From: Ignavibacteria bacterium
GTDB lineage: Bacteria > Bacteroidota > Ignavibacteria > Kapaibacteriales > UBA4661
DNA length: 64,000 nucleotides
Direction of reading: 5' to 3'
NCBI GenBank assembly: GCA_013298775.1
Contig: JAAFIV010000001.1
Location: 186,001-250,000 of the forward strand
In this document: piece after piece, positions 8,601 to 19,300 of the stretch
How positions within the stretch are numbered: position 1 is the stretch's first letter
How the letters are laid out: each line of letters opens with the position of its first letter
Translations under genes and position numbers: made by a program
The notes under the pieces: model-generated
Database searches by the model: none
What the model saw: the letters and a program-made list of their open reading frames with translations, nothing else
Told to the model about the DNA's origin: nothing

Positions 8601-9380
8601 ATTGAAATTCACAAAGTGATGATAAACGCAACGCTTGTTGTGGACGGCGTTGTAGAGCAATACCTCGCTCAGGCAAAGAAAAAAGGGCAAACTATCGTGT
8701 GGGAAAGCGATGCGCAATGTATGATGGAGGCAGATGCCAAGCGTTTACGCCAAGTTGCGGACAATACCATTTCCAATGCGGTGAAATATTCTCGCAAGGG
8801 CGGTGAAATCGTGATTCGCCTCAAAAGCAGCGTGAACACAGAAGGGAAAACGGAAGTCGTGTTTTCCGTACAGGATAGCGGACCAGGGTTCAGTAAAGCT
8901 GACCAAGAGCAGATGTTTGGCTATTTTAAGCGGCTTTCCGCTCGTCCGACGGGTGGCGAAAATTCCTCCGGTATAGGCTTGGCAATTGTAAAGCAGATTG
9001 TGGATTTGCACAATGGTACTATTCATTTGGACACGGAATTTGGCGTAGGCTCTACCTTTACGCTTCGTTTTCCGGGCTTAAATTCAGAGCAGATTCAGGA
9101 CACGATGGAGCAGATTCAAAACAATGAAACACAAGGATTGGAGAGGGTTTGGTATGATATGGCGCATGTCCTTTTATCCTTGTCGCAAGAGCAGCGCGTT
9201 CCCTTTTTTGAAGCACTCACGAGCAATGATTTTCCAAAACTCGCCAACCTTGCCGAACACCACGTCACCCACGACGAAACGGAGGGAATGGTGATGATTG
9301 CGTTACAATCTTTTGCTGAAAACAAGGATGCAGGCGCGTTAGGGCGGATAAAAGCAGCATTGGTGTCGTTGGCGAAATAA
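5622..9380 (+). CDS. Two-component sensor histidine kinase with periplasmic double beta-propeller (Reg_prop/Y_Y_Y)
   Basis: 1252 residues from GTG 5622 (ATG 5628 equally possible). An unusually long hydrophobic leader contains a tandem VFLMQ duplication. Residues about 65-700 are Reg_prop propeller blades (GYLWLGT, GTLWFGTFGGG, GRIWVGT motifs) and about 715-825 a Y_Y_Y domain ending before a membrane span (about 828-848). A coiled coil leads to the HisKA box (MASHDLKNPL, phospho-His near residue 937) and a HATPase domain with N box NTISNAVKYS, G1 DSGPGF and G2 GIGLAIVK. No receiver or AraC output follows, unlike typical hybrid regulators of this class. Instead there is a roughly 100-residue helical tail of unknown function. 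The signal and partner regulator are unknown; the orphan receiver at 3216 cannot be phosphorylated and is an unlikely acceptor. Confidence 0.92.
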   Translation: MIMCRLLLRSLSRSIACFPMFFLILGMLAQVFLMQVFLMQSLCVQSLQAQTTPRLASTDRLLSQYAFENWQINDGLPQNTVQSIVRTRDGYLWLGTVEGAARFDGISFEIFSKETFPLLTNNDINVVFETSNGTLWLGAEDGSLYAKASNEAAWKRFDKTNGLPGNAIWKIFEDHAGTLLISTLGGGLVRLQNGVFTALTKANGLQSNDISKCFEDTDGTLWFGTFGGGVHAMRDGRIVKIFTQEHGLPSNSVYDIHRDNNGTLWAGTEGGLVFLENEKNTASARFRPIQHETLKNSFVWTLLGDKRSAGTLWIGTAKGLWRYNESTRSITDSLSALGGELPSNDMYSLAFDYENSLWCGTIGGGLCRLKQTKFTAITAKQGLATGFVWCGAQLANGEIWIGTNNVGLVDIHRNHAFPVENINKLLNAQKIYGLHVGRSGTVYMATWGSGLITSSVDGNTVRRINKKNGLAADNLWTVLEDRRGAVWVGMGSGGLQRFSKEFFQKNGAKAISATNYLRSYTSADGLSGMTVRRLAEDAAGRIWVGTLNGVNVIDPARGDSIVQTFSTANGLLSNSIRCIMNDSASGGMWIGTPSGLHYLKNGAIATITKKQGLFNDNVSAILDDGAGRYWMSCNYGVFSVEKSALFAVLEHRRERVESTVYGVDDGLPSAECNAGNPGAWRVADGRIAFATTKGVALINPLLVARDSVPPPVRIEQIRTDNVALPQELLAESQAKENAETLIKARTARLSFHFTALSLAFPQRTRFKVRLEGYDADWIDIGTRREVSYTNLPRGKSYQFHVMAQNHDGVWNPVPASVRVYLQPFFYETWWFYGICIFASIGAGFGVYRLRTLQLQHRAAELSRLVEERTVELQNANGLLRTANTQVQEQMRLVEQKSDEVSAANLRLQMFIAELERTNGELKQANEFKSTMLSMASHDLKNPLSSILALVEVTMGRTNDSAVLEMLELVISSAERMLQLVIDLLDTSALELGRIEIHKVMINATLVVDGVVEQYLAQAKKKGQTIVWESDAQCMMEADAKRLRQVADNTISNAVKYSRKGGEIVIRLKSSVNTEGKTEVVFSVQDSGPGFSKADQEQMFGYFKRLSARPTGGENSSGIGLAIVKQIVDLHNGTIHLDTEFGVGSTFTLRFPGLNSEQIQDTMEQIQNNETQGLERVWYDMAHVLLSLSQEQRVPFFEALTSNDFPKLANLAEHHVTHDETEGMVMIALQSFAENKDAGALGRIKAALVSLAK

Positions 9381-9531
9381 AGGATTGGACAAAAATACGT
9401 CTTGAATTCAAGAGTAGATAAAGTCAGTAGTGGCACAGACATTCTTGTCTGTGTTTGTCGCTTGAACCCTCACCAATACTCACAGATAAGTATGTCTGCG
9501 CCACTATGAAGAAAGTTTTGTCCTGTACAGA
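9380..9531. mobile_element. Family-A MITE-like element abutting the kinase stop codon
   Basis: Core TAGTGGCACAGACATTCTTG (from 9427) and inverted partner ending GTCTGCGCCACTA near 9506, with an outer right end TTTTGTCCTGTACAGA like that of the copy at 1747-1897. Flanks GCGAAATA (9372-9379) and GCGAAAGA (9532-9539) are nearly identical, consistent with a slightly decayed 8-bp target duplication. Insertion appears to have occurred right at the TAA of the upstream gene. Confidence 0.65.
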
Positions 9532-9569
9532 GCGAAAGAACAACACACCACCATACTTTCTCCACGTAT

Positions 9570-10388
9570 CTATGGCGAGCAGTATTCACGCACATACGGC
9601 GTAGCTTCCGTAAAACCCAGTCGTACTGCGGCGCGGAAGTCATCGCAGGCAGAGGCATCGTTCATACTAAGTTTCGCTCTTCCACGATGAACAAAGGCTT
9701 GGAGTGCTTGGGGTTCAAGTTGCAAGGTAACGGTAAAATCGCCAATTGCGCCGATAAAATCGCGCTTTTGCGCCCGCACTTGCCCGCGCAGAAAGTAATA
9801 GCTTGCGTTTGCGTGGTTCATGCGCACGGCATCGCTAAAATCATTCATTGCGCCTTCGTAATCTTGAAGCTCTTTGCGGGCTTGTCCGCGTAAGGAAAGC
9901 GCGTCGTCGGCGTATGGGTCGAGGTCGAGTGCGCTTGAGCAATCCTGCGTTGTTCCAGCATATTGCTTGAGTGCAAATTTCGCCAACGCTCGGTACAGAT
10001 ACGCAATCGCAGCATTAGAATCACGGGAATTGATGCGCAAAACCTCGCTACAATCATTGATTGTACCGGTATAATCTTGCACTTGAAGGCGTGCATAGCT
10101 GCGGAAGCGATATGCAAGTGCGTTCGCGAAGGAAAGGCGAATCGCATTGTCGAAATCAAGAATTGCTCCCTGAAAATCGCCATTATCCGTTTTCAAAACT
10201 CCCCGCTCAAGAAGCTGCTCGGAAAGATTTGATGTGGTTGATTTGCCCTGCATTTGCGCCCACGCTGGCATCATTGTTCCAAACAACACAATACTTATCA
10301 TTCCACAAACACGCATTCCTTCCACGCAGCAATGAAGCCATGCGAAACGCCGTCTGCCTCGTGCTGTGTGTACGTGAATCTTGTTCAT
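9570..10388 (-). CDS. Exported TPR-repeat protein
   Basis: 272 residues from ATG at 10386-10388. A long basic N-region is followed by a hydrophobic stretch (about 27-45, ending AWAQ) that looks like a signal peptide. Residues about 60-265 form at least six tetratricopeptide units, each of the form GDFQGAILDFDNAIRL, YAGTTQDCSSALDLDP, EGAMNDFSDAVRM. TPR arrays mediate protein-protein contacts; no specific role can be read from sequence or context. A Shine-Dalgarno motif is not evident. It is transcribed in the same direction as the chemotaxis receptor upstream. Confidence 0.85.
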   Translation of the reverse strand: MNKIHVHTARGRRRFAWLHCCVEGMRVCGMISIVLFGTMMPAWAQMQGKSTTSNLSEQLLERGVLKTDNGDFQGAILDFDNAIRLSFANALAYRFRSYARLQVQDYTGTINDCSEVLRINSRDSNAAIAYLYRALAKFALKQYAGTTQDCSSALDLDPYADDALSLRGQARKELQDYEGAMNDFSDAVRMNHANASYYFLRGQVRAQKRDFIGAIGDFTVTLQLEPQALQAFVHRGRAKLSMNDASACDDFRAAVRLGFTEATPYVREYCSP

Positions 10389-10473
10389 GGTATGTATAGA
10401 TTGCTTTTCTCGAAAGCGTGTACTGATGCGGCTTTCAGCTTTGTTGTGTGGCAGCGCGGTCTGTTCGCTCGTT

Positions 10474-11922
10474 CTATGCCGTCAGCCGAGCATTGAAGCC
10501 TTTTGCAGCCATTTCTGACGAAGAATCAAACTTGAAGAAATCAACAGAATCTTTGAGGTTTTCGTTCATCATCGTCAGGCTTTCCGCGTATCCTGAAATC
10601 TCGGTAATTTTTGTATTTGCTTCTTTTGCTTGGTCGGCGAGGTTATTGATTTGCTCAATAATTGCTTGTACGGTTGCGAATTGCTCTTCGGTGGCAATCG
10701 CTACGTGCGAGATATTTTGCACAACATTTTCGATGTTCGATAAGATATTCGCGAAATTTGTTGCTAGTTCGCTATTCAAGCGAGAGCCTTCCTTCACTGC
10801 GTCCTGCGATTCACGCATTGCTTTGGTTGCGCCGACGGAGTCTTCTCGGACAATGCGAATTTTACTAGAGATTTCCTTTGTCGCTTGCGTGGTGCGCTCG
10901 GCAAGTTTCCGTACTTCATCGGCAACAACCGCAAAGCCGCGTCCTTGCTCGCCTGCGCGGGCAGCTTCAATTGCGGCATTGAGCGCGAGGAGGTTTGTCT
11001 GGTCAGCGATTTCGTTGATAGTCTGCGTGATGCTGGAAATATCTTCAATGTTATTTGCCAGAGAATCCAGCATTTGTCCCGTTTTGTCGGTTGCTACCAC
11101 AATTCGCTCTGTACTTTGGTCGGTCGCTTCCAACTTTCGTGCGCCTTCTTCGGCAAGTTTCATTGCCGTTTTCGCAATGTCGGCGGCGTGTGTGGTAGAG
11201 CGCGTATTGCTCGTTACCACTTCGCCAACCTGCCCGGCAGCCTCCGCCACAAAGCCCGACATCTCTTCTTGCGCTTTCGAGACCTCCAAAACATTCCCCG
11301 CCGATTGCGCAATATCTTGGCTAATCAACACACTTCCGGAAACAGATTCCAAAATGCGCAGCACCATTCCACGAATAACTTCAATTGACGTATTGTAATC
11401 TTCAAACAATTTTCTGGCAATTCCACCGCGATTAGGATCCACGTCCACATCAAGCGAGCCGCCCGCAAGTTGGTGCATGGAGTCACTCAAAATCTTGAAA
11501 GTATCGGTCAATTGCCGTTGGTTTGATTTTTCTCGCGCAATGATGTCGTTTACCAATTCGGTGGTTTCATCTGCTTGTAAGTGCTGCTGTTGAATAGCCT
11601 TATCCGCCTCGCGCAAGGTCTGTTCAATAAGTGTAGCAATACGATTCAATTCATCATTCGCGGTTCCTTGCTGTAACGGCTCTTTCAATACAATTGAGCC
11701 ATCTTTCGCTTTCGCATTCTGCAATGCGCTGAGAAAGCTCGCAATACGCTTGAAAAAAGGGCGCAGCACAAGAAAAAAAATGAGCAGAGTGCTGGTAATC
11801 TGAACCAATAGCACAAGGATAAGAGCCAGTTCTGCGGGAATATTCCCCAGCACGCCCAATGCAACAAGCACTGCGCTGATGGAAAAAGCAATGGCAAAAA
11901 ATATTGTGAGTTGTTTTCGCAT
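10474..11922 (-). CDS. Methyl-accepting chemotaxis protein with minimal sensing loop
   Basis: 482 residues from ATG 11920-11922; an upstream ATG (11973) would add 17 residues with a poor N-terminus. Two membrane spans (about 5-25 and 30-52) are separated by a very short loop (GNIPAEL), so there is no periplasmic ligand domain. A HAMP segment and a long helical stalk follow. The cytoplasmic hairpin tip [20 protein letters not shown], which contacts CheA/CheW, is intact, as is [18 protein letters not shown]. The receptor probably senses membrane or cytoplasmic signals or signals through partners. No che genes are in the window. Confidence 0.93.
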   Translation of the reverse strand: MRKQLTIFFAIAFSISAVLVALGVLGNIPAELALILVLLVQITSTLLIFFLVLRPFFKRIASFLSALQNAKAKDGSIVLKEPLQQGTANDELNRIATLIEQTLREADKAIQQQHLQADETTELVNDIIAREKSNQRQLTDTFKILSDSMHQLAGGSLDVDVDPNRGGIARKLFEDYNTSIEVIRGMVLRILESVSGSVLISQDIAQSAGNVLEVSKAQEEMSGFVAEAAGQVGEVVTSNTRSTTHAADIAKTAMKLAEEGARKLEATDQSTERIVVATDKTGQMLDSLANNIEDISSITQTINEIADQTNLLALNAAIEAARAGEQGRGFAVVADEVRKLAERTTQATKEISSKIRIVREDSVGATKAMRESQDAVKEGSRLNSELATNFANILSNIENVVQNISHVAIATEEQFATVQAIIEQINNLADQAKEANTKITEISGYAESLTMMNENLKDSVDFFKFDSSSEMAAKGFNARLTA

Positions 11923-12268
11923 AATCGTTGAGGGGAACGGGGAGAAGTACCACTGGCAAAATTCAATGAGCAAATCAGCACAATAGCACGGATTATCGCC
12001 AATGGTCGTGGACAGAGTAGATTTTCAATACGGTACGAAAATAGCGAAATTACCCTAGGTTAGGAAAAGAATAATGCGGAGAGAAGCGAATGATGTACAG
12101 GAATGAGGACTTTCGCAACATGGTAGTATTGTAACACGACACGTGAGGCTCTTTTTTTCAAAAAAAATCAAAAACACCCCAAAAATACGCAATATTGCGT
12201 ATTGACAGCGAAACGCATTCTCTGTATTTTGCGTTTCACGTGCAGGAGCCTCGCTCTTCCAATTCTAA
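11923..12268. other. Gene-free stretch upstream of the RAYT region
   Basis: It contains the divergent 5' region of the chemotaxis receptor and a fragment GAGGACTTTCGCAAC (near 12105) that matches the left end of family-B elements but continues into unrelated sequence. A degenerate copy of the RAYT-associated arm lies at 12239-12253. No gene is visible. Confidence 0.6.
12202..12231 (+). promoter_or_regulatory. Candidate promoter upstream of the RAYT region
   Basis: TTGA at 12202 and TATTTTG at 12225 resemble the Bacteroidota -33/-7 arrangement. A near-duplicate with the same 23-bp offset occurs at 13170-13199 upstream of the giant surface protein, and both are preceded by AAAAATAC. Confidence 0.35.
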
Positions 12269-12370
12269 GTGCGGGAGCCTCGCTTACAGCGAGCCCCCCG
12301 CACCACGCGCCAAGCGTTAGCACCCGCATACGTGCGGTGCGAGGCTCTCGCTGTAAGCGAGGTCTCGCAC
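12269..12370. repeat. REPIN-like palindrome pair, left of RAYT (family D)
   Basis: Two inverted arms, GTGCGGGAGCCTCGCTTACA (from 12269) and GAGGCTCTCGCTGTAAGCGA (to 12360, closing with GTCTCGCAC), are joined by CACGCGCCAAGCG. The sequence continues as GGAAGGACGCGGCGGCAAA, shared with the right-hand copy at 12996-13099. Both copies have the same orientation and flank the transposase gene, as REP elements do around RAYT genes. Confidence 0.85.
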
Positions 12371-12431
12371 CGGAAGGACGCGGCGGCAAAAGCACGGCAA
12401 GATACAACAAACAACAAAGGAACCCGTACCA

Positions 12432-12977
12432 ATGCTGGTCTATAACGGTGCATATTACCACATCTATAACCGCTCCAACGCACGGGAAATCATTTTTCCT
12501 GCGAAAGACAGTTACGGACGTTTTTTGAAAAAATATCGCTATGGGCTGGATGAATACCTTGATACACTGGCGTACTGCCTCATGCCAACGCACTTTCACC
12601 TCTTGGTGCGCGTGAAAACAGAAGCAACGGTACAAATTGGCTATGCTTTCGGGGTATTGCTTTCGTCCTACACGTAAGGTTTTAATCATCAGTACAAACG
12701 GCATGGTAGCTTGTTCCAGCAGCATACGAAGGCTATTCATGTTGATAATGAGCGGTATTTGACGGCGGTGTTGGCATATATCCACAACAATCCTGTTCGT
12801 GCGGGTTTGGTGACGAAACCCGAAGAATGGAAATACTCCAGCTACCTTGATTATTGCGAGTTGCGCTCAGGTACGCTGCCCAAAAAAGAGTTGGTGTCGG
12901 GATATTTCCCGACGGTGGAGGAATTTCGCCGCTTTTCGGAAGAACGGCGTGGGCAGCCGGAGAAGTATTGGGTGTGA
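12432..12977 (+). pseudogene. REP-associated tyrosine transposase (RAYT, Y1/IS200-like), broken by an in-frame stop
   Basis: The full reading frame encodes about 181 residues but carries a TAA at 12675-12677 (codon 82). Both sides are collinear in the same frame, so a single substitution explains it: the sequence SSYT-stop-GFNHQY stands where the family usually reads SYTKAFN. The N-terminal half has the HUH metal-binding motif PTHFHLLV, and the C-terminal half has YIHNNPVRAGLV and WKYSSYLDY, all typical RAYT signatures. A purine-rich AAAGGA lies 11 bp before ATG 12432. The gene sits between two direct REPIN copies. RAYTs are domesticated IS200-type nucleases that act on REP hairpins; this copy is very probably inactive unless the stop is read through. 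Confidence 0.9.
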
Positions 12978-12995
12978 GTTTCCGTGCCTTGCCAC

Positions 12996-13099
12996 GTGCG
13001 GGAGCCTCGCTTACAGCGAGACCCCCGCACCACGCGCCAAGCGTAATCGCACCACCCACGCACGTGCGAGGCTCTCGCTTCGGAGCGAGGGTCTCGCAC
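12996..13099. repeat. REPIN-like palindrome pair, right of RAYT (family D)
   Basis: GTGCGGGAGCCTCGCTTACA begins at 12996 and the inverted arm GTGCGAGGCTCTCGC...GTCTCGCAC ends at 13099. About 100 bp are close to identical with 12269-12370, in the same orientation. GAAGGACGCGGCGGTAAA follows in both. Confidence 0.85.
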
Positions 13100-13169
13100 C
13101 TGAAGGACGCGGCGGTAAAGCATGGCAACAAAAAACAACACACCCGCAAAAAATACTTAATTTTAGGTA

Positions 13170-13199
13170 TTGATTTTGCATCACGCTTTGTGTATTTTG
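13170..13199 (+). promoter_or_regulatory. Candidate promoter for the giant surface protein
   Basis: TTGA at 13170 and TATTTTG at 13193, 23 bp apart as in the copy at 12202-12231. It would give a leader of about 120 nt before ATG 13329. Confidence 0.35.
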
Positions 13200-13328
13200 C
13201 TGTTGTGCTGTACATAGAACTATGATTTTTATTGCGTTAGAGAGCCGCGCCAAACCTTGCTGTTCGCTCCTACCGCTTCCAAACAATACGCTATTTACTT
13301 TTTTGTTCATTTTTATTCTTGTACTCGT

Positions 13329-16300
13329 ATGTTCTTCTTGCTTCGTCGTTTGTTCGTGCCTGCCCGCTTGGGGGGCTGCTTGTGGTCGGCTGTGCTGGTG
13401 TTTTTGTTTGCTGGTGTGGCGTGGGGGCAGACGTTTTATTTTAACGCTGGCGACCCCTCTGTCAATACAAGCTGGGGAAATATGCCTGGAGGAAGCGGCA
13501 CAAACCCAACCGTAGGCGACTTCAACACTCCGGGACGTATATTCATCATGGAAACAGGAAAAACGGGCACCCTCGCTGGAAACCTCACCTTTGGCGTAGG
13601 CACGACCTTCACCATGCAAGCAAGCTCTACGCTAAACTTCGGCACAGGAAACCTTACCCTGAACGGCGCAATAAATCTGGGTGGGCAGTTTACGGGCAAT
13701 ATGACTTCGACGCTGACGATTGGCGGGAGCGGGGCGGTTACGGGGACAATCTCATCGGGACTCCCACTGTTGCAATTGGGTGGATTCACGCTAAATCGCT
13801 CTGGAAGCATGGTAAGTGCTGTTGTTAGTACATTGAGAATTAACGCGGGTGGTTTCAACCTCAATGCGGGAACGCTCAGTGTTTTGAACCCAAGTATTCT
13901 TGAGTTACAGGGTCCATGCGCCATAGGTACAATGGGCGTTTTCAATGGATACTTGGTTGTTTCTTCAGGTTTTACTCTTATGAATTCAGGCTCAATAACT
14001 ATTCCCGCAGGAAATTTTTTTGAAATTCAAGGAGCAGCTGCAATTGTAGGTAATCCTGTGAGCTATCCAACTGCGACCAGTTCATTGGTGTACAGTCTTA
14101 CTGGACCAAAGACAGCGACAGACGTTGAGTTTCCACCAACGATGAACGGTCAAGTGCGCGTAATAAACGGAGCTACGCTTACGCTGAATAACAACAAAGC
14201 CATTGCGGGCTTATTTGAATTACTACTAGGTGCAATCACCGACATCGGCACAAACACTCTCACGCTGAACGGTGCTATCAATCTTAGCGGTGGCTCACTA
14301 CTTGCAAATTTAGGTCCGAATTTGGTTATCGGCGGAAGTGGAACATTTACCGGAAATCTCACTTTCACAGGCACACAAACCCTCACCAATTTCTTCCTCA
14401 ACCGCCCCAGCGTTACCATCCCGCTCGGTTCACCGCTCTTTGTAAACGGACAGTTCACCCATGTAGCAGGCATCCTCCAAACCACACCGACGAACATCCT
14501 CCGCATGAACAGCAACAATCCCGCTTTGCTCGGCGCGGGTTCAGCAACAGCCTACATCAACGGACCGCTCGAACGCCAAACAGCCGCAGGAATGAGCTAC
14601 GATTTCCCCGTCGGCGATGCCACAAACTACCGTGCTGTCAGGCTCAATAACGTTGCTGGAACTGCACCCATTGTCCGCGTAAGCTATGCTGCCACTGGCG
14701 CGGCAAGCGTTGATGGGACGCTCATGTCCGTCGCTGCTCCGAACTGGCGTATTGAGCAAATCACTGGCACATACACGGGTGCGACGCTAGAGCGCACCGA
14801 TGCTGCCTTTACCGCCACTAGCCGTTGGGGACGCTCTGCCGCGCAAGCAGGAATGTACACGTCCGTCAGTCCCGCACCAGTGGGCATGGTGCTGACCTCC
14901 AACACCGCCGCAGCAACGGCGGGCTATTACGCCGTTGGGACAGTGCTACTCCCCACCACCTTCTACTTCAACGCTGGAGACCCCGCCAACACTGCCAACT
15001 GGGGCAGCAACCCCGGCGGCACCGGCACACCACCGGCAGACTTCACCACCGCCGGAAACACCTACATCATGGAAACAGGAAAAACTGGCACCCTCGCAGG
15101 AAACCTCACCTTTGGCATGGGGACGACCTTCACCATGCAGGCAGGTTCTGTATTGAATTTAGGTACAGGTAACAACCTCATTCTAAACGGAGAAATAAAT
15201 CTTGGTGGGCAATTTGCCACGAATGTTACTTCTACCTTAACTATTGGCGGAAGTGGCGCAATAAGCGGTAATCTGACATTTTCCCCTCCTTCATTTATTC
15301 CTCCCCAAGTGCTTGGCGGGCTAACGATTAACCGAACAGGAAGCACGATAAATCTTGGGTCGTCGCTCAGGGTCAATGGGGCTGGTGTAAATCTTATGGC
15401 TGGCACAATAAACTATGCTTTGCCCACATTTTTTGGACTGGGGAGCAATAGCACGTTTAACACAGGAACATTCGTAACAGGTGGAATTGATGTTCACAAT
15501 GGAGTGATGCTCACGAATAATGGTACTGTAAGCATCCCTGCCGGGAACAATTTTGTTCTTTGGGGAAGTGGTACTGTTACTGGTAATCCAATAAATTATC
15601 TTGCCTCATCAAGCACATTGTATTATCGTTTGACTGGTAATCGCGGAACATCCGACGTAGAATTTCCTACCACAATGAATTCAGAGGTACATATTGTCGA
15701 CGCTGCTGCCACACTGACACTGAATAATAGCAAAACAGTAAACCAACTCTTTGATATGCAAAACGCTGCAAGCGTGGATATTGGAATGGGGAATACACTT
15801 ACGCTGAACGGGGCAATTACAACCAATCTGTCTGGAGGTGGTACTATTACAGGCGGTACAAACCGCTCCCTCGTCATCGGCGGGACAGGCACATTCACAG
15901 GAAACCTCAATTTCTCAGGCGCACAACAACTCCAAAACTTCACCATAAACCGCGCAGGGCTTACCATCCCACTCGGTTCGCCCCTTTCCGTAAGCGGCAT
16001 ACTCGCCCTCACAAACGGCATCCTCAACACCAACGGAAACACCTTCACCGTCAGCAACACAGCCACTAACGCCATTTCTGGTGGTTCTGCTACAAGCTAC
16101 GTGCAAGGGCAGCTTATCCGTAACTTTCTTCCCAATATCGCAGCCGACGGCACAAGCTACGCCTTTCCCATCGGCAACGCAAGCAACTACCGCCCTCTCA
16201 CGCTGCAAAACATTCGCACAGGCGCGGGTACGCCATTGGCTGCGATCTTGCTGCCCACAGGCACACCCGCAAGCGGCACAGGCTTGAGTACGCCCTTCGC

Positions 16301-19300
16301 CGACGCAAACCGCATCTGGCAAGTAAACGCAATGGGTCCTTTCATCTCGTCGGAATTACTTCTGGCAAATCTCCCCGCACTACCTGGAACAGCCCGCCTC
16401 GGCATGGGTACAGCCCCCACAGGCGCGTACAACCGCATAAACTCTACGCCGTCTGGCACGAGCATTTCCTCCGTAGGGCAGATAACAGGCGGCTTTGGGA
16501 CAACGAACCAGTTTGTGGCGATTGGGACGAATCAGCAAAATACCTACTCATGGAATCTTCCCGGAAACGGCTCGTGGACTGTTCCCGCAAACTGGTCTCC
16601 AACCCGCTCCACACCGTTGCCCGACGACATTATGCGCATCGAAACAGCGAACACCGATTTGCTTGTCAGCAACGTTCCAAACGAAACGATTGGACAGCTT
16701 ATCATCGGCGGTGGAAACGGCATGAGTGGTAGCCCGGGCAAGCAACTTCAAGCTGCCGTCGCGGGAAATACGCTCACCATTTCTGGTGGCGCGGGCGATG
16801 ACGTTGTTGTTCCTGCAAGCAATACATTTTGGCAGAGAAACGCGCTCAACATCAGTCTGCAAGCGGGTACGAGCTATGTTGTCAATGGCGGCTTACTCAC
16901 CGAAGTTGCCGCAATACAAGGCGCAGGCTCATTTACGTTGAATGGTTCGCTCGAAATTGCCAACGCAGACGGCTTGAATGGAACAAGCGCGGGAACAGGA
17001 ACAATCCAAAATACAGGCGGAATCACCTACAACCCAACACTTATCGGCTTTTGGGGCATTATGAGCATAAACAGCAATCTTGGTGCTGTTGCTGGAAAGC
17101 CAGCATTAACGAGCTTTCCAAACTTGTACGCTGGAAATGGCGTAACGCTGAATTTGACCAGTTCTCCCACACTCACAAGCAAAGTCATTTTCACTAATGC
17201 TGCAAGCCGCATCAACATTGGCGCGAACACGCTCACAACGAATGATGTCGAAGTGCAAGTCGCTGGCGGCGCGTTCATCGGCTCTGCCACATCAAACCTC
17301 ACGCTTACCAAAACAAGCGCACTACTGAACCCCGTCGCCTTCGCGCCTGGCGGACAACTCTTGAACAATCTCACCATGAGCGGCGCAGGACTCCAAGCCA
17401 CACTCGGCTCACCACTCACCATACAAGGCGCATTAAACCTCACAAACGGTCGCCTCCTCACGAATGGCGTGAACATTCCAACCCTTACACCAACAGCAAG
17501 TGTTTCTGGCGGCTCTGCAACAAGCTACGTCGAAGGTCCGATGGCGCGTCAGGTGGTCAATGGCGGCACGGGCTACCTTTTCCCTATCGGCAAAGCGGGA
17601 ACCTACCTGCCTTTGCGCTGGGACAACATCGGCGGCGCGGGAACGCTGGAAAGTGAAGCGTTTGCGATGGGTTCGGGCGGCGGCGCGGGCGTTGGGCTTT
17701 CGGCAGTGAGCGGCACGGAATACTGGCGGTCGCAGCGCACCGCAGGAACGGTGATGTCGGGGCAGCTTGTTCTCTCGCGTACTGCAGCGATTGCCTCAGG
17801 TAGCGTCGTTGGCGAAGCAAATGCCTTCAACGGCTTGTATGCTGGGCGCGGCGGCACTGTCGGCGGTAGCACCATCACCAGCAATGCCATTACTGCCTTC
17901 GATGGCTTCTACGCTATCGGCGGCGGCTTGATTTACTACTACACCTCCGGCGACCCGCTCAACCCGATGAACTGGAACACTCAGCAAAACGGCATGGGAG
18001 TTAGTCCCGCAGCCCTAAACCTGACAGGAATGGAACTCGTCATTGACGGCAACCGCACCGTAAACGTAACGATGCCCTTCACGCTCGCAATGGGCGTGAA
18101 GATGAGAATTGAAGCGGGTTCTACGCTCAGTGTCGCATCGGGACAAGCCTTTACCAATAATGGCACTTTGGAGATTCTGGGAACGCTCGAACTGCAAGGA
18201 AATGGCGATTTTGCTGGCACTCCTCCGCAATACCTCGTGGGAACAAGCCCCGTAAGCCGTCCCACGCTCCGCTACGCAAACGGCACTCCTGCGCGCAGCA
18301 ACACCACCGACATCGAACTTCCCGCAAGTGGCTTTCAAGGCGACCTTGTTATCAACAATCCAGCAGGAATCGTGCTTCCATCGGCTATTGCGCTCGGTAC
18401 ATCGGGACGCTTGGTCTTGCAAAATGGCATTCTCTTTGGCGAAGATTTCAACAAACTTACCATCACCAATCCCGCCTTTGATGCGGTGTCGGGCGGTTCG
18501 TCGTCATCGTTTGTGGTGGCAAGTCTCATTCGGCAATTACCCCCGAACCTGAACAACACGGGAAACGTCTATGCCTTCCCCATCGGAGCGCGTATTGCCA
18601 CAGCCAATCCCGTGCGCTACGAGTACACACCCTTCGCCCTCACGCAAAGCAGCACTGGCACAATGGGCGCACTTATCGAAGTCGCCGCACGGGAAATGCC
18701 GTTGTCGGTCAGTCCTGGCGTGGGCGTAGCGGCTCTTTCGCAGCAGGAATCCTGGCAAGCGCGTGTGATCTCGGGGCAATATCTGGGCGGCGGCGTGGTG
18801 CTGCAAGGGCGCACCGTGCAATCGGGCAATATCGTTGTATTTTCCGATGGAAGTTTTGGGCAAAGTCTGCTCGGCACGGCGAATGGCGGCGCGTTCACGG
18901 GTTTTGGCTTTGGTGCAAGCGGCGTAGCATCGGCGCGGGCTGTGGCAAATTTACCCTTCCAGTTCGCCCTTGCCACAGCCGCTATTCCGCCCGCTATCAC
19001 CGCCATCACACCCGATGCGGCTGGCGCGGGCTATGAAGTTATCGTCGAAGGCTCAGGTTTGGCGGGCATTTCCAGCCTGACCATTGGCGGCATGGCAACG
19101 CCGTTCCGCATCATTTCGGATAATCGCATTGCCTTCACACCCGCATCAAATCTTGCTGGCACAATTACTGTACAATCCCAACGTGGCACCGCAACAAGCT
19201 CGCAGAGTTTTCGCTTTGTTCCCGCGCCAACACTCGCAAATCAGCCGCCGAGCATTGTCAGCACAGGAACGGTGCTGCTCTTGAATGGCACAAATTTTCT

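Noticed and set aside
9110-9380. C-terminal tail of the propeller sensor as an HPt domain
   Set aside because: Adjacent His residues exist, but the HxxKG-type phospho-site context is missing; left as unknown.
12678-12977. Second half of the RAYT frame as a separate gene
   Set aside because: It is in the same frame as the first half and continues its domain; only one stop codon separates them.
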